From the NCBI GenBank assembly GCA_905221605.1, contig CAJNDS010002286.1, forward strand, positions 1 to 64,000: a DNA stretch of 64,000 nucleotides. Direction: 5' to 3'. This DNA comes from Symbiodinium natans (taxonomy: Eukaryota > Sar > Dinophyceae > Suessiales > Symbiodiniaceae). Under the pieces are notes generated by a model. It saw nothing but the letters and a program-made list of their open reading frames with translations. It ran no database searches and was not told the DNA's origin. The translations under genes were made by a program, and so were the position numbers. Positions 38,229-47,200 of the stretch are shown in pieces. Every line of letters starts with the position of its first letter. Position 1 is the first letter of the stretch.

Positions 38229-41060
38229 CCACCACCACCGCCGCGACCAGCGCCACCACCACCGCGACCGCCACCACCACCAGCGCCAGCACCACCACCA
38301 CCAGCGCCAGCACCACGAGCATTACCTTTACGACCACCACCAGCACCACCAGCACCGCCGGCGTGTTGGCAGAGGAGGTCAACGCTGCGCTCGAAGCGGC
38401 GGAGCAGGCGCAGACCGAAGCCGTGCAGGCAGTCTTGGCCACTTTGCTTTCAAACGCAAGCAACGCAAGCAACGCAAGCAGCAACGGGACCGGCATTCTC
38501 GGCTCCATTACGGTGAATGTGTCCGGGCAGCAGGTGCAAGTGACAGCGGTCAGTGCGGCAGAGGTGGAAGAGAACAGCACCCTCGAAGTCGAAACCCCGG
38601 CCGGCCCCGTGTCGGTCCCAACCAATGCCCTGCAAGAGATTGCTGCAGGTGCAGGCACCGATGTGTTGATTCTGTCAACAGCGCAGAGCAGCAACAACGC
38701 AAGCAACTCCAGCAACGCGTCCCTGAGCGATGCAAACACGGAGGTTGACCCAAGCTCTACGATTGTCTTGACAGTGCGAGATGCAAGTGGCAACCCTATC
38801 GAGGTGAGTAACCTGTCCGAGCCCATTGAGTTCACCATGACGTCGGTCGACGAGGACAACGTGAGCCTCATCGTGGAGGCGGAAGAGAGCGACATCGGCG
38901 ATGACATGTCAAATGCGACAAAGAAGCCCATTAAGCCCACGACCAAGACGAAGCCAACCCCCTTCAAAGTGTGCATGTACTGGGACAAGAAGCTTGCTGT
39001 TGGTTAGTAGGGAATGAGTTAAGGAGGTACCCTATGTCCCCCTATGTTTACCTTTTAAGGGATGATGCAGGGTACCTCATTCCCCCCATTTCTCAGTAGC
39101 CAACAGTAAGGAAAAGGAAGGCATGGTCCCGGCTGGACCTCTACACGCTGAAGACAGGTGTCCGCGGCAAAATCAAGTGCCAGACATTCCACCTGTCGAC
39201 TTTCGCTGTCGGCCTTTCTGACGTCTCCTATGACCTGCTGTACCAGGACTACCCTGCGGAATGGTTGAAGCCTACCGAAAATTCTCGGATTCGTGCTTTT
39301 GGAAGCGAGGTGGGAGCTGCGGCCAGCGGGAAAGCTGTGTTCCTATCCACGCGCTATCGCAGGGTTGGAGTGCATCTTCGACCCAAGAAGCTTTGCCTCC
39401 TTGCGGCCCCCTCTTCTGATGCCTCCCCAAAAAAGACTGTTCTTTTGGACTAAGGTATGACATTGCTTCCACTTCCTTCCGTGTCCAAAACATCCCCTAC
39501 GTTGCCTCACAGTGGATCTCTGCTGCTGGACAAGGTGACGTTGTAGTCTTCCCGCCCTATTGGCCCAGGTACACCAACTGGGACAAACATGTTGGAATCT
39601 TCAACGTGACCGACGAGACCTGGGAGACAATCAACATTGGCAAAGTCCAGACAGTAGGTGGGGTCTTCCGAGCAAGGGGACCCCTAATATCGCCCCAAAT
39701 AGTAGGATCCCCTGAAAATAAGGACCCAATAAGGCGCCCTAAACCCTAAACCCTAAACCCTAAACCCTAAACCCTAAACCCTAAACCCTAAACCCTAAAC
39801 CCTAAACCCTAAACCCCAAACCCTAAACCCTAAACCCTAAATCCTAAACCCTAAGCCCTAAACTCTAAACCTTGAAGCCTAAAGCCTAAAGCCTAAGCCT
39901 AAAGCCGAAAGCCTAAAGCTTAAAGCCTAAACCCTTAACCCTAAACCCTAAACCCTAAACGCTAAACCCCAAGCCCTAAACCCGAAACCCTAACCACCCT
40001 AAACCCTAAACCTTAAACCTAAGCTCCCAAACCCTAAACCCTAAACGCTACGTAACCCTACACCCTAAACCCTACACCCGGACCCCAATAAGGTACCCCT
40101 AATATCGCAGTCCCCAGGTGGCTGGCACATGTTTGTAGGAGCCGTAGCGGTGAAGCAAGATCCTCGGCAGGGCCTTGAGGAAGCTTTGTACTTCTTCCTT
40201 GCATGAAAACTGGACGGCTTCCCCATCCAGCGGTCAAAACTCTTGAAGGCCCCATCCTAGCGATAGGTCTGGCTTGGGCTTAAAGGGATCTAAGCCCCAA
40301 ACCCTAAACCCTAAACCCTAAACCCTAAACCCTAAACCCTAAACCCTAAACCCTAAACCCTAAACCCTAAACCCTAAACCCTAAACCCTAAACCCTCAAC
40401 CCTAAACCCTAAACCCTAAACCCGAAACCCTAAACCCTAAACCCTAGAAGAAATTTCAGATGGCTTAGGGGCCAAACCAGGATCTTGTCGTCTTTGCCCC
40501 CGGCAGTGCCGCGGGCGTCGGCGTTCTCAACGTGATTGACAAGAGCTTTCTGGTTATGACGAATGGTTATTCGCCGCAACGCGACAAGTTTGCAGGAGCA
40601 GCTATTGTGGGAGACACCATCGTGTTTGCGCCCTATGCTGGATACGAAATCGGACTGGTCAATGTCACGGGCGAGATCAGCTCTTGGACCTATGAGGGAG
40701 TCATCGATCCATGGCTATCAAGCCAACGCTATTATGGAAAGTTCTGGGGCGCCGCAGCGGTCGGCAACCAGGTCATCTTTGGTCCATGGCACCTCCGGAC
40801 GGTCGGGATCTTCGACGTTGCTACCAGGCGCTTCAGGTTGCCAAGTCCTAAGCCGTATGTTCCCCAGTATTTTCGTGGAGCTGTCGCAGCTGATGGCAAG
40901 GTCTTCTTTCCATCCATGTATATACCGAGAGTGGGGGTCTTCGACGTGGCGACCGAGAAGTACAGCATGCTGGACCTTGGATACGGCAGAGTCCGCGGAG
41001 CGGCCGCGGTTGGCAACACGGTGGTGTTCGGCCCGTATTACACCGCCACGATGCAGACTG
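37931..41060 (+). CDS. Spliced gene: Thr/Ser-rich, GPS motif and beta-propeller-like repeats
   Basis: Deduced exons: about 37934-39002, 39107-39371, 39455-39653 (or 39654), 40118-40152 and 40469-about 41058; the 5' and 3' ends are open. Exon 1 holds a long Thr/Ser-Thr low-complexity stalk, an Asn/Ser-rich region and a beta-rich segment ending in CMYWDKK. Exon 2 continues with KAWSRLD...KCQTFHLSTFAV, so together they give the C-x2-W ... W ... C-x3-H-L-x2-F-A pattern of a GPS motif. From 39301 on come repeats of about 45 residues: GAA-x-x-G-x-x-V-x-F-x-P-x(n)-VG[VI]FDV (for example HVGIFNVTDETWE, TVGIFDVATRRFR, RVGVFDVATEKYS), as in Kelch-like propeller blades. Introns restore frame each time, which is strong evidence of a real gene. 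A secreted or surface role is likely; function is unknown. Confidence 0.72.
39003..39106 (+). other. GT-AG intron inside a 118-bp inverted repeat (introner-like)
   Basis: Splicing 39003-39106 (GTTAGT...AACAG) joins WDKKLAV to RKRKAWSRLD in frame and rebuilds the GPS motif. The intron lies within an inverted repeat 38993-39110 whose ends are CTTGCTGTTGGTTA and TAGCCAACAGTAAG, with a second pair of inner arms (GGGAATG, AGGTACCCT). Confidence 0.7.
39372..39454 (+). other. 83-bp GC-AG intron
   Basis: Removing GCATCTTC...ACTAAG joins RRVGV to YDIASTSFRV, matching the VGVFDVAT...F pattern of the other repeats. Without splicing the frame stops. GC donors are common in dinoflagellates. Confidence 0.75.
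39654..40117 (+). other. Intron filled with CCCTAAA repeats
   Basis: Between the exon ending KVQT and the micro-exon starting GGWHMFVGA. About 340 bp (39738-40075) are telomere-type heptamers with decayed variants. Splice borders share an ambiguous G, so the donor is GT or TA. Confidence 0.7.
40118..40152 (+). other. 35-nt micro-exon of the propeller gene
   Basis: It encodes GWHMFVGAVAV, the start of a repeat blade, preceded by CCCCAG and followed by GAAGCAAG. It bridges in frame to GPNQDLVVFAPG at 40469, completing one blade. Both flanking introns carry telomere-type repeats. Confidence 0.6.
40153..40468 (+). other. Second intron filled with CCCTAAA repeats
   Basis: Heptamers occupy 40296-40446; the intron ends in GGCTTAG. 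The frame downstream matches the micro-exon. Confidence 0.65.
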
Positions 41061-41170
41061 TGACGGTGGGGCGGGATTGTGTGGCATTGTTCGTGATTCA
41101 CGTGGTAAATCGTGTGGTCCCACAGGCAATGTAAGTACACACGTACTGAGTGCTGCTTCGCTTCAAGCCA

Positions 41171-41242
41171 TGCCCTAAACCCTAAACCCTAAACCCTAAA
41201 CCCTAAACCCTAAACCCTAAACCCTAAACCCTAAACCCTAAG
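41171..41242 (-). repeat. CCCTAAA tract
   Basis: Ten near-perfect units. Further short C-rich runs lie at 41331-41420 and 41493-41590 and a G-rich run at 41684-41740. An exon-like phrase (TPEVLTNLTMEFKLSFDAAV, near 41250) lies between. Confidence 0.93.
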
Positions 41243-41742
41243 ACACCGGAGGTGTTGACCAACCTGACCATGGAGTTCAAGTTGAGCTTTGATGCGGCTG
41301 TCGGGGCCCCGAACGAGTTGGCCTACCATCCCTAAACCCTAGGCCCTAGCCCTAAACCCTAAACCCCAAACCCAAAACCCTAAACCATAAATCCCTATTA
41401 AACCCTAAACCCTAAACCGTGGACATTGCAACGCGAGGGTTGGATCTTGTTGGGCGGCAGAATGTTGCAAGGGTACTTATAAGTAGGGTTAAAAGTCCCT
41501 AAACCCTAAACCCTAAACCCTAAACCCTAAACCCTCAACCCTGAACCCTGAACCCTGAACCCTAGACTCTAAACCCTAAACCCTAAACTCCCACCCAAAG
41601 TCTTTGAATGGCGCACCGAAGGCTGGGTTTATTTGGCAAGGTGTAGTTTCCGAATGTCCAGGCACCATGTGTGCGTTTACGAAATAGGGTTTAGGGTTTG
41701 GGGTTTAGGGTTCAGGGTTCAGGGTTAGGTTACAAGTTACAG

Positions 41743-41821
41743 GTTGGGATGTTCACCCTTATGCTGACAGTCTTTCATGGATTCTAGTACCCCTATTGCG
41801 ATCCCTATGAAGGCTCCCAAG
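41743..41821. mobile_element. Decayed family-2 MITE
   Basis: TTGGGATGTTCACCCTTATG and the following bases resemble the left half of the element at 37778; the right end reads ATGAAGGCTCCCAAG. Confidence 0.55.
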
Positions 41822-41964
41822 TTTTTGGTCTCCAACTAGTAGCCCACGAGCAGGAATTAACCGCCCTTGGAAGGCGAACCGAATTTTTTCGAAAATTGGA
41901 GGAGAAGCGAAGCGCTGAACCTTAAAATTACAATGCGCCCTAAAGCAGAGAGATGGGGGGGCGT

Positions 41965-42078
41965 CTTGGAGGTTCTTGGGTACTTGTAAAAGTAGGGTTA
42001 TTTACGTAGGGTAACTATGGTTGTAACCTTATCTAGGGGACTTATAGCCCCACTTACAAGTACCCATGAACCTTCAAG
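41965..42078. mobile_element. CTTG-ended MITE, family 1
   Basis: 114 bp; CTTGGAGGTTCTTGGGTACT and AGTACCCATGAACCTTCAAG are inverted ends. Confidence 0.8.
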
Positions 42079-42082
42079 TATG

Positions 42083-42342
42083 CTGTTTCTATGGAATCAA
42101 CCGTTTCCCGTGCGAGTGCCTGAGCTGCGTCCCGCGAGGCCGAGATTTTTCTCAAGAGAGGTAGAAGAAATAGAAGCATCGATCAGCACCAGGGTGCCAG
42201 GTACTGAAGAGTCTCTGAAAAAGCAGCTTTCACAGCGAGCCTCTGTTGGTTTGGTTCCACCCTCCCCAACCTGGATTGTTGGGAACATCCAGAAGCAGAT
42301 CCTGAAGAACTCCCGTGATCATCAAGCGCCACCTAAACCCTA
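42083..42342 (+). pseudogene. Exon-like open stretch, unknown
   Basis: One frame is open between the MITE and a CCCTAAA tract and has coding-like composition (REVEEIEASISTRVPGTEES ... PTWIVGNIQKQILKNSRD). No domain is recognised. The open frame before 42079 is MITE sequence. Confidence 0.3.
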
Positions 42343-42607
42343 AACCCTAAACCCTAAACCCTAAACCCTAAACCCTAAACCCTAAACCCTAAACCCTAAA
42401 CCCTAAACCCTAGACCCTAGACCCTAAACCCTACACCGTAAACCCTAAACCCTAAGCCCTAAGCCCTAAACTGTAAACCGTAAACCGCAAACCCTAAACC
42501 CTAAACCCTAAACCCTAAACCCTAAAACCCTAAACCCTAAACCCTAAACCCTAAACCCTAAACCCTAAACCCTAAACCCTAAACCCTAAACCCTAAACCC
42601 TAAACCC
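42333..42607 (-). repeat. Long CCCTAAA tract
   Basis: About 39 heptamers, mostly perfect. It is one of the two longest islands in the window. Confidence 0.97.
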
Positions 42608-42745
42608 TTTATTCTGCGTCAGGGTCCCCCTCGAATGTTTAAGGCCGTGGACCTGCTCAGCAACACCGCAGCACAGAAGGACAGAGTGGGAGGGAAGGGG
42701 GCGGGGGGCCCGTTTTCAAAATCTATCCAAGGGAACGCCCTGATT

Positions 42746-43135
42746 AGGGTTTAGGGTTTAGGGTAGGGTTCGGGTTTAGGGTAGGGTTAGGGTTTAGGGT
42801 TTAGGGTTTAGGGGTTTAGGGGTTTAGGGGTTTAGGGTTTAGGGTTTAGGGTTTAGGGTTTAGGGTTTAGGGTTTAGGGTTTCCGCATCTGATAGGCAGA
42901 GATTCTCAGCTTACTTCGGCTCATGAACTGACAGGGCGTGCGCATGGAAGGCAGGCAGGTGCTCTCAACCGTTGAGAGCTCGACGTGACATCTCCCAGGA
43001 ATGCTCTGACATGAAGTTTAGGGTTTTAGGGTTTAGTGTTTAGGGTTTAGGGTTTAGGGTTTAGGGGTTAGGGGTCAGGGCTTAGGGCTTAGGGCTTAGG
43101 GTTTACGGTGTAGGGTTTAGGGTTTAGGGTTTAGG
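42746..43135 (+). repeat. TTTAGGG tracts
   Basis: G-rich heptamers at 42746-42882 and 43016-43135, opposite in orientation to the preceding tract. The 130-bp sequence between them shows no gene. Confidence 0.95.
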
Positions 43136-43155
43136 AGTACTCCACAGGAGTAAAC

Positions 43156-43305
43156 ATGGCGCAAAACGTACATGACATCGAATGGCTATCCCATGAGCAA
43201 CTAGCACGACTGAGGGCATTCATTGGTGAGGATGCCTGCTTTCGTAGGTCGCTAAGACTCCCAATACAAATATCAGAGGCTCAGGAGCCACTTGAAGGTT
43301 CATGA
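43156..43305 (+). pseudogene. Short ORF truncated by a MITE
   Basis: ATG 43156 opens 49 codons (MAQNVHDIEWLSHEQLARLR ...) with coding-like composition. The last five codons and the stop come from the MITE at 43291, so the original reading frame was probably longer. Confidence 0.3.
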
Positions 43306-43405
43306 GTACTTGTAAAACGGGTTATAAGTCCCCTAAAAACGGTTATATCTTCCCTAGTTACCCTACTTCTAACCCTACGTTTATAAGTTCCTATGAACCT
43401 CCAAG
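43291..43405. mobile_element. CTTG-ended MITE, family 1
   Basis: 115 bp; CTTGAAGGTTCATGAGTACT and AAGTTCCTATGAACCTCCAAG-type ends are inverted. Confidence 0.8.
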
Positions 43406-43522
43406 CGCAGCAGTTTTCGCGCAAGCTCGATGGTGCATTGTTATGAACTACCCAGCGCAGGAACTGCAGCTGTGGTTCAGCAAGCAAGTCGACGTCGATG
43501 TTCCTGCGAGGTGATTATTCGA

Positions 43523-43922
43523 TCCTAAACCTTAAACCCTGAACCCTAAACCCTAAACCCTAAACCCTAAACCCTCAACCCGAAACCCAACTGCCTGTTT
43601 TGGGCCGTCTTGAGCTTGTCGGGTTCAACGGTTCCGAGTCGCTACGTGAGAGGGCGGTTCTCATGTCGGGGTTCTCATCTTAGCATACATGGTGGTTTAG
43701 GGTTTAGGGTTTAGGGTTTAGGGTTTAGGGTTTAGGGTTTAGGGTTTAGGGTTTAGGGTTTAGGGTATTACAAGGGGATCCTACCATTTGAGGGTGCCCC
43801 TGGGAAGATTGCAAGAAAGCGTTGCGGTGTGCTCCTGCTCCTGGGCCGTCGCGCGCAGCTGGAGGGGAGCCCTGTGCCGCTCCAAACCCTAAACCCTAAA
43901 CCCTAAACCCTAAACCCTAAAC
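43523..43922. repeat. CCCTAAA / TTTAGGG / CCCTAAA islands
   Basis: C-rich at 43523-43590, G-rich at 43695-43767, C-rich at 43883-43922. The last one is the insertion target of the minus-strand copia element. Confidence 0.95.
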
Positions 43923-44214
43923 TCCTGGTCGGAGGTCCCAGGAGGCATGGAGTCTGAGGGGTTGGCCATGGCTCACAGAGTTCACTCGAATTTTTCCTTC
44001 CACAACAGCAACGACACGAAATCCTTGGCCTTACTCGTTCAGGTGCTATACCTGCAATGCCTTGTACATGTAAAAAACTGTGTTGCGTGCCCACTCCGGG
44101 CCATGTGCTTCTTTGCCCTTCACGGGCCTCGTTTTGCCCTTCACCGGGCTTGGGCCGCTTCACAGCGACATGTACTTCTCTCTCTCTTCCTGGAAAAACG
44201 TGAGCACACCAGCA
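43923..44214 (-). repeat. 3' LTR (292 bp)
   Basis: On the minus strand it begins TGCTGG and ends CCAGGA. It contains a copy of the polyprotein start codon and first codons, here running into telomere repeats. Confidence 0.95.
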
Positions 44215-44226
44215 CTCCTCCTCGCC
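44215..44226 (-). promoter_or_regulatory. Polypurine tract GGCGAGGAGGAG
   Basis: It immediately precedes the TG of the 3' LTR on the minus strand and should prime plus-strand DNA synthesis. Confidence 0.85.
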
Positions 44227-44266
44227 TTGTGGGCTCGCTGCCCACTAGGTGTCTTACTCGGGGTGC

Positions 44267-47200
44267 TCAATGTCCATCATGTCGGCGTAGCAGAGCATCA
44301 TTGAAGGGTCTACGGTAGTACAAGGGGTAGCGCTCCAAACAATGAGAACACACCTTGTACTCCGTCACGCGCGACCGGACCTCCCTCATTCCACGGCAGT
44401 GGAACAAGTGCACCTTTTCTCCATGTTCAGACTTGTAGAAGACACCTGTGAAGAGCTCGAAGTCGTACTCGGGGCTCTGCCTCGTACGAGGCGGGTCGGG
44501 CACTTGGCCCACTTGTGTTTCCTCGGCAACCGCCGTGGTTGTCCGAGCTGGCTCCACATTTTCCACCAATCGTGTAGTTGGCGCAGTAGCTGACGACGAC
44601 GATGACATAGCCACAGGAGAACCCTGACTCACAGGAGGCGAGGACTGCACCTCTTCCGCCCGCAATCCCATCAGCTCCTCTTGAAGGGCTCTCGTTGTCT
44701 GATCTCGGATTCGCAGAAGTCTCCGGGCCCTTCGGACTGTAGCCTCATCACTACCACAGCATCTTCCAAGGCACCACTTCATCACCTCCCAGATTCCAAT
44801 CATCGCCACACCACAAAGCACCATCAAGCCATAGAACTCGATTCCAGCGTCGTAGGGCAAAGGGTCCTTCTTGGGCTCCTGGGACAGCTCTGCCCCTTGC
44901 GTGCCCTTAACCAAGGCACACACCACCAACATCATCATGATCCTCATCTGGTTGAAGCGAACCTCCGACTCCGGCAGTTTGACCCCGTTCAGGATCACCT
45001 CCTTCGGGCCCTCCAGGAACTCTCCAACTGTCATCATCTTCCAAAGAACACGAAGATCACGCAGCCGTGGTGCAGGAACTGCCTTCGTTCCCATGTCCGC
45101 CGCCTGCACTTCCCCCGGGGAATGCTTCAGCTCCAGACGCCCCGACGCTGTTTCCTGGCGCAGGAATCGCGCCCGTATCCTAAGGTGACGTGTCTTCCAG
45201 CTCCCCGGGGCACTTGACGCGAGCCCCAGTGCTGCCAGGTTGTCGATCAACATGGTGACGTCCACCTTCGGATGAATCTCCTTGATCCACTCCTTGATGC
45301 TCATGGCTTGCTGGTAGGCATTGATGACCTCATACAACTCTGCCTCCGCCACCGAGAGAGAAATCACGGGTTGTCGCGCCATTCTCCAAGCCACAAATCC
45401 TCCATACAACATCGTCGCAGCGCAGCCGAAGCTGCGTCCGCCTCCCGGCGCATAGCTTGCGTCTGAATAAGCCAGCACAGTCGGTCCCGTGCCATCGTAG
45501 GTCAAGCCGAGGTCCACGGTGTCACGAAGATAGCGCAACACCATGCGCCCCAGTTTCAGCGCAGCCTCAGGACTTCGGGTAGCGGCACTGCATACATGAG
45601 CCACAGCAAAGCTCACGTCAGGTCGAGTCCGCATACTGAGCCATAACAGTTCTCCAGCCAGTTTTTGAGCAGCATGCACCGCCGAAGGATCCGGCTCTGT
45701 CTCCTCGGCTCCATCCTCCGGCTCGGGGACCTGTGGCATTGCCTCCCGGGTTGCAGGTACCAACGACGGAGTCCATGTTTCCACACCATGCTCACGCAAG
45801 AGATCTCCAATGTAGCCCCCTTGACACACGTGATAGGCGATCCCTCCGTCCTTCATCGTGCTGCGTATCTCCATTCCCAGGTAGCGCACAGGGTCCCTTC
45901 CCACAAACTCCAGCGGACTGCATTTCCATCCAGCGCCCTCCTCCTCAGTTCCATTCACCAGCCATGAGTACATCTCCTCGATGTGGGCCCGCTTGCCGAG
46001 GAACAACACGTCATCGACATAAACCACCATCATCGCGATGGTCTCCTGTGGATCATCCACCGGATGCAAACGCCACACCGACTCGTCCGTTTCAAGCTGC
46101 GTGAACTTCATGTCGCGTCCCTCCACCGTCAGGCGTGCGTTGCGAATCCGCCTGTCTCGAAAGATTCCCCACAGACGAGGAGCCTCTCGCAAGCCGTACA
46201 AGACTCGATCCACCTTGTACGCTGTTCCCGGGGGCACCACACCAGCTTCCACCAGGATCTTTGGAGCCGTCACCGCATACTGCGTAGCACTCTCCGTCAT
46301 CGGCGTCAAGGTGAAGGCGCTGTTAATGTCCGTTCCAGCTGCTTCCCAGTTTCGGCTCGCCGCAGTCGCCAATGAACATCTCACACTCTCGGCCTTCGCA
46401 TTCGCGGTGTAGAGCTCGGTGGTGTCACCATCCTTGACAAAATTCCCGCATATTACGAAACGGGTTTTCCGTTTGTATTTGCTCTGATGCACATCCTCCG
46501 GCGGCTTCACCGTGAACACAGTTTTGCCCGGCACCAAGATCAACTCACCCGCTTCAGATTGCCGCTTTGCCTGCGACAGAGGTATTGGTCTCAAGGTCCC
46601 GGATGTTTCCAGCGTTGCGACCTCCTTCTTCATGCTCGGCACCCAGTCGGTCAAGTGCTCTCTTACCTCCTGCAGGCTGACATTGTGCACCACTTCCAAG
46701 GGCCCTTCAAGTCCTTGCAGCAGCTGCTCCACATTCTGGGTCACCGCTTCCTCCACCGAAACCTTGTTCACACGCAGCATTTTCAAGCGAACTTCATCCA
46801 CATGAGCTTGGTTGTCCTGCATGAGATAGAGCTCCATGTAGGCGACGGTCTCTTCCAGGTTGTCGATGACGGTCTTCACATGCTCATCCACAATGCCCGT
46901 CTGCCTCTCTTGTCTTTCCCATATCTCCCTTTCTTCCTCCAGCAGCTCTCGTGCCCATAGAAGTCGTTCTTGTACTCTTTCACGAACATGGTCCTGGACG
47001 GGGAACGTTGGTGTTGCGCTCAATTCACCCTCGCCTCCATCCCCTTCACGCACAAACTTCATTGTCCAGTGCACTCCCAGCTCCACATGTCCCCCGGGTA
47101 CATGAACACTTTCATTCCAACCACCACCCTTCTCGATGTCGTTCCCCTGCAATACTTTCTGCTGCGGCTCCTGAACATCGTCTTCCTCCTCCTCATCTGC

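Noticed and set aside
37819-38988. 389-codon Val/Leu-rich minus-strand frame
   Set aside because: Shadow of the ACC/AGC (Thr/Ser) low-complexity exon of the plus-strand gene; the plus frame alone leads into the GPS motif.
34017-43922. A chromosome end (telomere)
   Set aside because: Tracts occur in both orientations, are short and interrupted, and genes or elements lie on both sides.
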